This document shows, one piece after another, positions 17,415 to 25,899 of a DNA stretch of 50,769 nt. Location: assembly GCA_964235605.1 (NCBI GenBank), contig CAXSCR010000034.1, positions 1-50,769 of the forward strand, given 5' to 3'. The translations under genes and the position numbers were made by a program. The notes under the pieces were generated by a model, which was given only the letters and a program-made list of their open reading frames with translations, searched no databases and was not told the DNA's origin. This DNA is from DATCRE01 sp964235605 (GTDB taxonomy: Bacteria; Bacteroidota; Bacteroidia; Cytophagales; Cyclobacteriaceae). The number at the start of each line of letters is the position of its first letter. The stretch's first letter is position 1.

Positions 17415-18203
17415 ATGGACATAAAAGATTTTTCTGAAAGGGCGTACAGTTGGGCTTCAACCACCGGCCCGAAAATAATTATTGGTATTATTGTATTTAT
17501 TATCGGACAATGGATAATTAAACTCATCAATAAATGGGTTAAAAACTATTTTCATAGACGCGAAGTCCATTCCTCACTTTGGCCGTTTTTTGAAAGTTTA
17601 GTTGTAACTATTTTACAAATCATTCTCGCGCTAACGGTATTACAGATCATTGGGGTTGAAATGACAATTTTCGCTGCGGCTATTGCATCATTTAGTGTAG
17701 CTATTGGCTTAGCCCTTTCGGGAACATTGCAGAATTTCGCTAGCGGAATTTTGATTCTGTTGTTGAAGCCATTTAAAGTTGGTGATAACATAATTGCCCA
17801 AGGTCAGGATGGAATAGTTTCTTCCATTCAATTGTTTTATACTTTGGTTACAACGTTTGATAATAAAACGGTAATTCTACCTAATAGCAAGTTATCGAAT
17901 GAGGTTATTATCAATATGAGCCGCGAAGGAAACAGACGGCTTGACATTGAAATGAAATTCAGTTATGCATTTGTGCCTGAAGAAATTCAAGAAATTATTG
18001 AGAATACCATAGCTGAATCTTCTGATATTATGACAGATCCTCATAAGCCCGTTGTTGGAATATCATCGCTTGACCCTGATGGATTTAAACTAATAGTAGA
18101 AGTGTGGGTAAATGCCCTTGACTACAACACAATAAAGATCACTTTTCAGCAGAAACTGCTGAAGGATTTAAAAGAAGCAGGCATTAAGTTACCTGGCATG
18201 TAG
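17415..18203 (+). CDS. mscS: Small-conductance mechanosensitive channel, MscS family
   Basis: The 262-residue product is a standard short MscS. Two N-terminal helices (IIIGIIVFIIGQWIIKLIN, SLVVTILQIILALTVLQIIG) are followed by the pore helix TM3 with the Ala/Gly pattern AAIASFSVAIGLALSGTLQN. Next come the beta domain (KPFKVGDNIIAQGQDGIVSS, VILPNSKLSNEVIINMSREG) and an alpha/beta cytoplasmic cage. It releases solutes during hypo-osmotic shock from the inner membrane. Confidence 0.95.
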   Translation: MDIKDFSERAYSWASTTGPKIIIGIIVFIIGQWIIKLINKWVKNYFHRREVHSSLWPFFESLVVTILQIILALTVLQIIGVEMTIFAAAIASFSVAIGLALSGTLQNFASGILILLLKPFKVGDNIIAQGQDGIVSSIQLFYTLVTTFDNKTVILPNSKLSNEVIINMSREGNRRLDIEMKFSYAFVPEEIQEIIENTIAESSDIMTDPHKPVVGISSLDPDGFKLIVEVWVNALDYNTIKITFQQKLLKDLKEAGIKLPGM

Positions 18204-18208
18204 AAAGA

Positions 18209-18420
18209 AGCCCGCAAGAGCAATGTCATTAAGTTAAGGGCATCAAAAAAACGTTATATCCTGTTAAGGTGTCTAAATCTTAAAACCATCAAGGCCGGCG
18301 TCCCACAATAGCCGTATCTAACAAAATCCCGTAGGGATGATATATGGGTAGATATATTATTATAATGAAAACAAGTACCGTAGGTACGATAAATATACCG
18401 TCCCTACAGGCATACGCGTA
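18209..18420 (+). repeat. Dispersed intergenic repeat (relative of the element at 36381)
   Basis: It shares GCAATGTCATTAAGTTAAGG, AAAAAACGTTAT and ATAGCCGTATCTAACAAAAT with the reverse complement of 36381-36513. About 50 extra bases are inserted in the middle here, and the terminal inverted repeat is lost. A second part (CCGTAGGGATGATATATGGG through CCGTAGGTACGA) is a Bacteroidota-type short palindrome-rich repeat. Confidence 0.7.
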
Positions 18421-18423
18421 AAC

Positions 18424-18765
18424 TTAACAGGCTAACGCATCTATTTTTTGCTGATAGTTGAGTCCTTTCCTCTTATCATAGACACAGAATTTTGCCACTG
18501 CCGTGATCCCTCCTTCATGCCTTTTATCCGGGTCATTTATTTCTTTCAAGATACTTGCTATCTTAATTGTGTGCCTGAGTAAATATTTTGTCAATTTCAA
18601 TAAACTCAAGTCTCTATTGAAATCCGTTTTTACAATTGGTCGACACCGCCCAAAAATCAATTGAGTACAGACAACAATCATGATAAACCTAGCCAGTAAT
18701 AGTACGTTGAGCTGTATCTTGGAAACGTTGTGAATCTTATCAAACCCCCAAAAAGCCAAAATCAT
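18424..18765 (-). pseudogene. Transposase C-terminal fragment (probably IS4-like)
   Basis: A 113-codon frame reads MILAFWGFDKIHNVSKIQLN, then VLLLARFIMIVVCTQLIFG, and ends LNYQQKIDALAC. The pattern 'WxxxKlhklsxxQlnxLLlaRfixi' followed by a Leu-rich helix resembles the C-terminal end of IS4-type transposases. No DDE core exists, and an in-frame TGA lies just upstream of the ATG. It sits between a dispersed repeat and a divergent AbrB-like gene that often accompanies such transposases, so this is the remains of an insertion element. Confidence 0.5.
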
Positions 18766-18847
18766 TTTTCTTCAGTCAATGAAAGTTTAAAATATTTAAG
18801 TATTTTTACAAATAGTATATATACTATTAACAAAAAACAAATATAAA

Positions 18848-19039
18848 ATGGGCTATACAGTGAAAATTCAAAAAGTAGATAGAGGAACCACAAAATCATT
18901 TTACGTGAATTTCCCCGCTGCAGTGGCAGAATCCTCCAACATCAAAAAGGGAGAAGAAATGGAATGGGTTATTGAAGATCGAAACACTTTTGTGCTAAAG
19001 CGGGTAAAACCAACGAAATCAGTTTTGAAGAAAAAATAG
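18848..19039 (+). CDS. AbrB/MazE/SpoVT-like DNA-binding protein, IS-associated type
   Basis: The 63 residues form one swapped-hairpin AbrB domain: YTVKIQKVDRGTTKSFYVNF, PAAVAESSNIKKGEEMEWVI, then EDRNTFVLKRV. The RGTTKSFYVNFPAA form is the one found beside IS transposase genes rather than toxin genes. No toxin lies next to it, and the transposase fragment is divergent, starting 82 bases away. It probably regulated, or still regulates, the lost element. Confidence 0.75.
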   Translation: MGYTVKIQKVDRGTTKSFYVNFPAAVAESSNIKKGEEMEWVIEDRNTFVLKRVKPTKSVLKKK

Positions 19040-19333
19040 CATTACTATTTTCCAAAATTTAACCGGAAGCTGTTTGATAACTTCCTTAAGTTTACGTGCA
19101 TGCCCTTCAGGACTTATTTATTTTAGGTTCACGGCTATGTGAGGCCTCTGACCGAGGTCAGAGAGAATGTTCAGTCAAAAGCAAGCATAGAACTTTTACA
19201 AACCTTAAACCTACTTCTTCTATGATCTGCTAATCTTAATGACATTGCCGCACGAGTCACAATTACCAGCCCTTCATCAAATGTTTGCATACCTTTGCGT
19301 TTTTATTCGTTAATTCACGCAAATTATATTTGA
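19040..19333. other. Intergenic stretch with a palindrome and repeat scrap
   Basis: It holds the hairpin CTCTGACC-GA-GGTCAGAG at 19146-19163 and a short scrap (CTTAATGACATTGCC, about 19233-19247) of the repeat family seen at 18.2 and 36.4 kb. No gene is visible. It should contain the promoter of the PIG-L gene. Confidence 0.5.
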
Positions 19334-21805
19334 ATGAAGAGGTATTTATTGTTGATATATATTCTACCGCTACTTGTCATTGCACAACAGAAGCCACAAG
19401 CAGATGCGGCGGCCATCAAACTAAAGCTTAAAAAATTAAATTTCTTAGGCTCGGTTCTCTATGTAGCAGCCCATCCAGATGATGAAAATACCCGCATTAT
19501 AACCACCATGGCCAATGAAATACTTGCCGCGACAGCCTATCTATCAATGACGCGTGGCGATGGCGGTCAAAATCTCATAGGCTCTGAACTTCGTGATCTA
19601 CTCGGACTGATTCGTACACAAGAATTATTATCGGCCAGACGAATTGACGGAGGTAGACAATTTTTCACACGTGCTAATGACTTCGGTTTTTCTAAATCTG
19701 CCGATGAAACTTTTAAGTTGTGGGGTAAGGAAGAGATACTCTCTGATGTTGTTCGTGTCTATCGCCAATACCAACCCGATGTGATCATTACGCGCTTTCC
19801 TCCAGATGAACGTGCAGGCCATGGACATCATACAGCTTCCGCGATTTTAGCACAAGAGGCATTTGATATTTCTAATAAAGCAGAAAAATTTCCGGCACTG
19901 TCAAAGGAATTTGGTATTTGGCAACCTAAATCTCTTTACACAAATACAGGTCGTTGGTGGAATAACAGCATCAATGAAAATACACCTGGTATAATGACAA
20001 TAGATGTGGGCGGCTACAGTCCATTGCTCGGAACATCTTACTCTGAAATTGCGGCAGTCAGTCGTAGTCAGCACAAAAGCCAGGGTTTTGGTTCAAAGGG
20101 TTCACGTGGTTATCAGCCTGAATTTCTAGAGTTTGTAAAAGGGGAGAAGGCAACCAAAGACATTTTTGAAAATATAAATACAACCTGGAGTCGTGTTGCT
20201 GGTGCAGAGCAAGTGCAACTCTTAGTAGATAAATTGAATAAAGAATTTAACATAGATGACCCAGCAGCAAGTGTGCTTTTATTGCTTCAGCTTAAAAATG
20301 AAATTACTTTACTAAAGACAAGCGTTTGGAGAACGCGTAAACTTGATGAGGTGGAGCAAATTCTACAAGATTGTTTGGGTTTGTACATAGGCGTAACGGC
20401 AGAGCAATATTGGGTAGCGCCTGGCCAAAAAGTAAAGACTAACATTGAGGTCATTAACCGTTCTGGTGTTGAAGTAAAACTTGAAAAAATTCAATCACCT
20501 TCTTTTGCTATGGATTCTGTTACTGATGTTTTATTGAAAAATAATTTTTCAGTGAATATTAAGTCTGCAAGAACATTGAATGCGTCTCAAAAATATTCCG
20601 GTCCATATTGGCTTAAAGAGCCACACGCTGTTGGGTTATTTACGGTAACAGATCCATCATTAATTGGAAAGCCAGAAAGTGATCCTACTGTTAACTTTCA
20701 ATTTACATTTAGCTATAATGGCCAAGTATTTTCTATGTCACGACCTATAGATTACAAAGAGACAGATCCTGTAAAGGGCGAGTTAACCAGGCCATTTGAG
20801 ATTGTTCCGCCGGTGTTCATGAATATCATAGATCCGGTTATAATTTTTAACAATGAAAACCCGCGTGATGTCAATGTGTTGATTAAATCATCCAATGATA
20901 ATCCACTAACGGGCATTTTAAAATTGCAACTTCCAACCGGGTGGAGATCAGAGCCTGCGTCTATATCATTTACGCTTGGTAAAAGAGGTGAGGAGCAGAT
21001 GAAGAAATTTTTAGTATTTCCTTCTAAAGCAGAAATGACAGCAACATTGAAAGCTGTGGCAGAGATAGACGGCAAAACGTTTGATAGAGCAGTTCAAACT
21101 ATTAGCTATGACCACATACCTCCACAAACATTGGTACCAAAAGCAGAAGCAAAACTTGTTAGACTTGATTTAAAAAAGGAGGGAGGATTAATTGGTTATA
21201 TCAATGGTGCCGGCGATGACATTCCTGCTAGCCTTCGTAATATGGGTTATCAGGTATGGATAATGAAGAATGAAGAAGTTACGCCTGAAAATCTAAAACG
21301 TGTAAGTGCTGTGGTGTTAGGCATTCGTGTATTGAATACCAACGAGCGAATTCGTTATTATATGAATGATCTTTTAGAGTATGTAAAAAATGGAGGTACG
21401 CTAGTAATGCAATACAATACCAGTAATGGTTTAAATGTAGATTCATTCACACCTTACCCTATCACGCTTTCAAGAAACAGAGTTACCGAAGAAGATGCCG
21501 CGGTAAGAATATTAGCTCCTGATCATCCTGTTTTAAACACACCTAATAAAATTACACCTAAAGATTTTGATGGATGGATTCAGGAACGAGGTCTATATTT
21601 CCCTGAAAAGTGGGACAATCAATTTACACCTATCCTTTCTATGAATGATAAAGGTGAGAAACCGAACGATGGTAGTTTACTGATAGCTAAATATGGCCAA
21701 GGGTACTATGTTTATACAGGACTCTCATTTTTTCGTGAGCTACCTGAAGGGGTAGCAGGTGCTTATAAACTGTTTGGTAATATTGTTTCTTTAGGAGCTC
21801 GTTAA
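19334..21805 (+). CDS. Secreted PIG-L family deacetylase with C-terminal amidotransferase-like domain
   Basis: The product has 823 residues. After a signal peptide (MKRYLLLIYILPLLVIAQQ) comes the LmbE/PIG-L zinc deacetylase domain: VAAHPDDEN at about 44-52 (AHPDDE metal motif), MTRGDGGQNLIGSELRDLLG, and AGHGHHTASA for the distal histidine. A linker of beta domains follows, and the last about 220 residues (GYINGAGDDIPASLRNMGYQ onward, VKNGGTLVMQYNTS) resemble the glutamine amidotransferase-like fold seen at the end of large Bacteroidota PIG-L proteins. It likely removes N-acetyl groups from glycans outside the cytoplasm. It precedes a small membrane protein and a symporter, suggesting uptake of the product. 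Confidence 0.85.
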   Translation: MKRYLLLIYILPLLVIAQQKPQADAAAIKLKLKKLNFLGSVLYVAAHPDDENTRIITTMANEILAATAYLSMTRGDGGQNLIGSELRDLLGLIRTQELLSARRIDGGRQFFTRANDFGFSKSADETFKLWGKEEILSDVVRVYRQYQPDVIITRFPPDERAGHGHHTASAILAQEAFDISNKAEKFPALSKEFGIWQPKSLYTNTGRWWNNSINENTPGIMTIDVGGYSPLLGTSYSEIAAVSRSQHKSQGFGSKGSRGYQPEFLEFVKGEKATKDIFENINTTWSRVAGAEQVQLLVDKLNKEFNIDDPAASVLLLLQLKNEITLLKTSVWRTRKLDEVEQILQDCLGLYIGVTAEQYWVAPGQKVKTNIEVINRSGVEVKLEKIQSPSFAMDSVTDVLLKNNFSVNIKSARTLNASQKYSGPYWLKEPHAVGLFTVTDPSLIGKPESDPTVNFQFTFSYNGQVFSMSRPIDYKETDPVKGELTRPFEIVPPVFMNIIDPVIIFNNENPRDVNVLIKSSNDNPLTGILKLQLPTGWRSEPASISFTLGKRGEEQMKKFLVFPSKAEMTATLKAVAEIDGKTFDRAVQTISYDHIPPQTLVPKAEAKLVRLDLKKEGGLIGYINGAGDDIPASLRNMGYQVWIMKNEEVTPENLKRVSAVVLGIRVLNTNERIRYYMNDLLEYVKNGGTLVMQYNTSNGLNVDSFTPYPITLSRNRVTEEDAAVRILAPDHPVLNTPNKITPKDFDGWIQERGLYFPEKWDNQFTPILSMNDKGEKPNDGSLLIAKYGQGYYVYTGLSFFRELPEGVAGAYKLFGNIVSLGAR

Positions 21806-21995
21806 TCGTTAATCGTTATCGTTAAAAGTTAATCGTAGTGTATTTTTTATGCAGGGCGTTTATTTATCTGTTAATGATATTATAACTAAAATATTATTCT
21901 TAATTGTTATACGCTCGATATTAGAAGCCCCATTAACTTATAACTATTAACTTATAACGGATAACTATTAACCATTAACTATTAACTACTTACCG
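21806..21995 (+). repeat. Low-complexity TTAACTATTAAC-type phrase repeats
   Basis: The start of the gap repeats GTTAATCGTTAATCGTTATCG, and the end repeats ACTATTAACTTATAAC and AACCATTAACTATTAACTAC. The units are degenerate 7-10-mers without a fixed period. They separate the PIG-L gene from the next two genes. Confidence 0.7.
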
Positions 21996-22002
21996 ATAAG
22001 CA

Positions 22003-22137
22003 ATGCAAAACTCTCCAACTAAACCAGAACAACACCCGCCGATCTTTCAATCTTGGCGTAGATGGTACTGGTTTGTGTTAGTCGTGTTGGTGGTACAGAT
22101 CATTTTGTATTATCTGATAACGGTTAAATTTTCATGA
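22003..22137 (+). CDS. 44-residue single-span membrane protein, coupled to the symporter
   Basis: The ORF reads MQNSPTKPEQHPPIFQSWRR, then a hydrophobic span WYWFVLVVLVVQIILYYLI, and ends TVKFS. The TGA at 22135-22137 overlaps the ATG of the symporter gene (ATGA at 22134-22137), so translation is likely coupled. One span with a cytosolic proline-rich tail and tight coupling suggests a small subunit or stabiliser of the symporter. Bacterial solute/sodium symporters with a small partner exist, but this family match is inference. Confidence 0.75.
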   Translation: MQNSPTKPEQHPPIFQSWRRWYWFVLVVLVVQIILYYLITVKFS

Positions 22138-23846
22138 ATTATATTGATTGGTTTATACTCTTCTGCACCATTGCCTTTATTGTAATCTATGGTACAATAA
22201 AAAGTCGAGGTAATAAAAATATTGAAGGTTATCTGAAGGGTGATAATTCGTTGAAGTGGTGGATGATTGGGGTTTCCATTATGGCTACACAAGCGAGCGC
22301 GGTTACATTTCTATCAACGCCAGGTCAAGCCATTGAAGATGGAATGCGATTCATTCAATTCTACTTTGGATTGCCAATTGCCATGGTAATCATTTCTGTT
22401 ACTATAGTGCCCATCTATTACAAACTCAATGTTTTTACTGCCTACGAATATCTTGAAACACGCTTCGATCTTAAAACCCGAACCCTTGCCGCTATTTTGT
22501 TTTTGATTCTTCGCGGTTTATCTGCAGGTATAACTTTATATGCCCCTGCTATTGTGCTCTCAACCATTATAGGTTTAAACGTAATTACGACCACCATACT
22601 TATTGGTCTCCTCGTTGTGATCTACACCGTGTCAGGCGGAACAAAAGCTGTAAGTATTACCCAACGTCAGCAGATGGCTGTCATTATGGGTGGAATGATT
22701 CTAGCAGGCATACTTGCTTACCGTTTGTTGCCTGACCGTATATCATTTAAGAACACGGTTCAAATAGCGGGCGAGTTAGGCAAGCTTAACATGGTGAACT
22801 TTGAATTTAATTTGAATGATCGCTATAACATCTGGTCGGGATTGATTGCAGGTACCTTTTTATTTCTTTCTTACTTCGGAACGGATCAATCTCAAGTAGC
22901 GCGATATCTAGGTGGCAAGTCAGTTACAGAAAGTAGACTTGGTCTTATTTTCAACGGACTCTTGAAGATACCTATGCAAGTCATTATTCTATTTATAGGC
23001 GTGCTTGTATTTGTTTTCTATTTGTTTAATCAACCTCCGGTTTTTCATAATCAGGTTTTAAAAGAACAGGCTATGCAAACCATTAAAGCAGACAGTTTGC
23101 GTTTGCTTGAAGGGGAATATCAAAAAGTATATTCACAAAAACGTGGAGCTGTAGATGAATTGGTAACAGCCATTCAAGCAGGCAATGAGCAACAAATTGC
23201 GCATGCAGGCGATCAAGTCAAACAACTTCAAAAGCAGGAGGGAACCTTGCGGGATTCTGTTAAAGCAACCATTGCCAGAGCAATACCTGGCGCTAAAACC
23301 CAAGACCGAGATTATATTTTTTTAAACTTTGTATTGAACAATTTGCCACATGGTATCATTGGATTACTATTGGCAGTGATGTTCTCCGCGGCCATGTCAT
23401 CCATGGCATCTGAACTCAACGCCCTAGCATCCACCACTACGGTTGATATCTATAAGCGTTCTGTTAAACAAGAAGGTGAAGCACTTCATTATTTAAATGC
23501 CTCAAAAGTTTTTACAATAGTATGGGCTTTAATCGCTATGTGTTTTGCCATGCTAGCTACTTTTGCCGAAAATTTAATTCAGTTCGTAAATATTGTTGGT
23601 TCACTATTCTATGGCACCATACTAGGTATCTTCTTTACAGCTTTCTATGTAAAAAGAGTACAAGGTACTGCCGTATTTTATGCTGCTATCATTGCGGAAT
23701 GTGCAGTGTTATATTGCTACTTCTATACAAAGATTGCGTTTCTACTCTACAACATTATTGGCTGTGTCATAGTAATGATAGGAGCACTACTAATTCAAGA
23801 ACTCATAGTGCCTTTGTTGAAACAAGAAGCAGGAATTAATAAATAG
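22134..23846 (+). CDS. Sodium:solute symporter (SSS family)
   Basis: The 570-residue polytopic protein opens NYIDWFILFCTIAFIVIYGT, and GVSIMATQASAVTFLSTPGQ is the unwound TM1 region of LeuT-fold SSS carriers. SYFGTDQSQVARYLGGKSVT is the central SSS signature and AVMFSAAMSSMASELNALAS the TM8 segment that helps bind sodium. A coiled-coil-like insert (about 305-385, EYQKVYSQKRGAVDELVTAI) interrupts the fold, as in many Bacteroidota members. Gene order suggests its substrate is the product of the PIG-L enzyme, such as a deacetylated sugar; this is inference. Confidence 0.92.
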   Translation: MNYIDWFILFCTIAFIVIYGTIKSRGNKNIEGYLKGDNSLKWWMIGVSIMATQASAVTFLSTPGQAIEDGMRFIQFYFGLPIAMVIISVTIVPIYYKLNVFTAYEYLETRFDLKTRTLAAILFLILRGLSAGITLYAPAIVLSTIIGLNVITTTILIGLLVVIYTVSGGTKAVSITQRQQMAVIMGGMILAGILAYRLLPDRISFKNTVQIAGELGKLNMVNFEFNLNDRYNIWSGLIAGTFLFLSYFGTDQSQVARYLGGKSVTESRLGLIFNGLLKIPMQVIILFIGVLVFVFYLFNQPPVFHNQVLKEQAMQTIKADSLRLLEGEYQKVYSQKRGAVDELVTAIQAGNEQQIAHAGDQVKQLQKQEGTLRDSVKATIARAIPGAKTQDRDYIFLNFVLNNLPHGIIGLLLAVMFSAAMSSMASELNALASTTTVDIYKRSVKQEGEALHYLNASKVFTIVWALIAMCFAMLATFAENLIQFVNIVGSLFYGTILGIFFTAFYVKRVQGTAVFYAAIIAECAVLYCYFYTKIAFLLYNIIGCVIVMIGALLIQELIVPLLKQEAGINK

Positions 23847-23890
23847 TGAATCTAGCCATCAATTATAAAATCATCTACCGAAGACTTATT

Positions 23891-24181
23891 TCAGCTACCC
23901 TTCTTATGTAAAAAAGATATCGTTAGAACATAAAAACAAAAAACGAATGTTACTAGTTGGCCTATTAGTGCCAACAAACCTCCACCGAAAAATCCAAGAT
24001 AGAATCCTAAAGTGTATCCGGGCCGAAAGAAATTAAACGAACTATAGCTCAATTTGTAAAATATGCTGTTCCGGTCTGTATATAAAATAGCTTTAAGAAG
24101 TATTAAACTTGCTATACCTACGTAAACAAGAGATAATATAAGAGCAATTCTAGCTGAAGTACGAAACTTAGATGACATCAT
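23891..24181 (-). CDS. Small integral membrane protein, unknown
   Basis: The 96 residues hold about three hydrophobic spans (IALILSLVYVGIASLILLK, GFYLGFFGGGLLALIG, FVFCFYVLTISFL). It opens MMSSKFRTSARIA. No domain is recognised. It is convergent with the symporter gene and follows the thiolase gene after 143 bases. Confidence 0.5.
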   Translation of the reverse strand: MMSSKFRTSARIALILSLVYVGIASLILLKAILYTDRNSIFYKLSYSSFNFFRPGYTLGFYLGFFGGGLLALIGQLVTFVFCFYVLTISFLHKKGS

Positions 24182-24324
24182 TTTTTAGTTTGGGTAAGTT
24201 GCTGCCTTACATTCTCTACATTACAACCGTCATTCTCAAGGTCTCCTAGAGGGATTTTGTCACCCCCTGATATAATCTCGGTGGTGGAAAAACCATCTTA
24301 CGGTCTTGCATCATTACGAAATGT

Positions 24325-25503
24325 CTAGATTTTCTCAATCACCATAGCAGAAGCACCGCCTCCACCATTACATATTCCGGCAACGCCGATACTCGCATGG
24401 TTTTGATTCAAGACATTAATAAGGGTTGCAATAATTCGCGATCCGGAAGAACCTAATGGATGACCTAAAGCTACAGCGCCACCATTAATATTTACTTTTT
24501 CAGCATCAAGTCCAAGTTTCATGTTGTTGGCTATGGCTACGGCTGAGAAGGCTTCATTTATTTCATAATAGCCAACATCTTTTTTGTCAACGCCAGCGCG
24601 TTTCATGGCAATCGGTATGGCGATAGATGGTGTCGTAGTAAACCACATCGGGTCTTGGGCTGCGTCAGCGAATCCTCTAATTTTCGCGAGCGGTTTTAAT
24701 CCAAGTTCTAATGCCTTTTCTTTACTCATTAAAACCAAAGCTGATGCACCATCATTAAGCGTAGAGGCATTAGCAGCTGTCACGGTTCCATCTTTGTTGA
24801 AAACAGGCTTAAGACCTGGAATCTTATCGAAGTTTACGTTTTTATATTCTTCATCCTCGCCAAATAAAGTTTTGGTTCCCTTGCGGTCTACAATTTCAAC
24901 AGGAACAATTTCATCTTTAAATTTTCCAGATGCCCAAGAAGCCGCGGAGCGTTTATATGAGTTGATAGCATAGTTATCTTGATCTGTTCTACTAATGTTC
25001 ATCTCTTTTGCTGTATTGTCAGCACAAACGCCCATTGCACAATGATTATAAACATCAGTTAAGCCGTCGTATTGAAGTCCGTCTAAAAGTTCGCCATGGC
25101 CATACTTATAACCACTACGCGCTTTTAAAAGATAGTAGGGGATATTGCTCATACTTTCCATGCCGCCAGCAACAACAATATCATTTTGACCGAGCATAAT
25201 AGATTGCGCTCCAAACATTACCGCCTTCATTCCGGAAGCACATACTTTATTGATTATGGTACATGGGATTTCAAATCCCAACCCCGCAGCAGCTGCAACT
25301 TGCGTAGCGGGTGCCTGTCCGAGGCCAGCAGAGATAACATTGCCCATCAATAATTCTTGTACGAGTTTGGGATCAACACCCGCTCTCTCAATGGCGCCCT
25401 TCACAGCTATAGCCCCAAGCGCAGTAGCTGACAATGAAGCCAAACTACCACCAAAACTTCCAATAGGTGTGCGTACTGCAGAGATAATATATACTTCTTT
25501 CAT
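24325..25503 (-). CDS. Acetyl-CoA C-acetyltransferase / thiolase
   Basis: The product has 392 residues, as expected of a biosynthetic-type thiolase. Catalytic residues are in place: Cys88 in NKVCASGMKA, the His of GGAVALGHPLGSSGSR, and the last Cys in GICNGGGGASAM. It condenses or cleaves acetoacetyl-CoA or longer 3-ketoacyl-CoA in the cytosol. The sequence is nearest to the acetoacetyl-CoA (AtoB/PhaA) group, but chain-length preference is not readable. It stands alone, without a beta-oxidation partner beside it. Confidence 0.95.
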   Translation of the reverse strand: MKEVYIISAVRTPIGSFGGSLASLSATALGAIAVKGAIERAGVDPKLVQELLMGNVISAGLGQAPATQVAAAAGLGFEIPCTIINKVCASGMKAVMFGAQSIMLGQNDIVVAGGMESMSNIPYYLLKARSGYKYGHGELLDGLQYDGLTDVYNHCAMGVCADNTAKEMNISRTDQDNYAINSYKRSAASWASGKFKDEIVPVEIVDRKGTKTLFGEDEEYKNVNFDKIPGLKPVFNKDGTVTAANASTLNDGASALVLMSKEKALELGLKPLAKIRGFADAAQDPMWFTTTPSIAIPIAMKRAGVDKKDVGYYEINEAFSAVAIANNMKLGLDAEKVNINGGAVALGHPLGSSGSRIIATLINVLNQNHASIGVAGICNGGGGASAMVIEKI

Positions 25504-25519
25504 GTTTGTTAAGCTAGTT

Positions 25520-25899
25520 AATTAAAAGTCGATAGTCAATGGTCGGTGGTCGATAGTTTCGTTCGCGGTTGAGCTTCGGTCCACGGTCGACAGACTACAG
25601 ACCACAGCTTCTGAATACATAAAGTAACACGACTACATCTTTTTAGATCGTGTGCCCGGACCACGGTTTGTGGATCATAAAGTAACAATTCTAATCTATT
25701 TTAGATCGTGTGCCCAGAACAGGGTATGTAGATAGCATTGGAACATAACTAGTTCAATTTAGATCGGGTAAATGAACCAACTATTTGATAAGTAAATGCT
25801 AATGCTCACAATAGACTCATGACTGCTAGGATTGGATATCTCCCACGTTCAAGTTTAAAAAATCTACTGTCGACAGTGGACCGTGGACCGTCGACTAAC
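25520..25899. repeat. Intergenic phrase repeats and two imperfect direct repeats
   Basis: The edges consist of GTCGA/GGTCCAC words (GGTCGGTGGTCGATAG; GACAGTGGACCGTGGACCGT). Between them an imperfect direct repeat of about 55 bases appears twice, each with AAAGTAACA and TTTTAGATCGTGTGCCC (about 25620-25675 and 25676-25735), and a weaker third piece (TTTAGATCGGGT) follows. No gene is visible. Confidence 0.65.
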
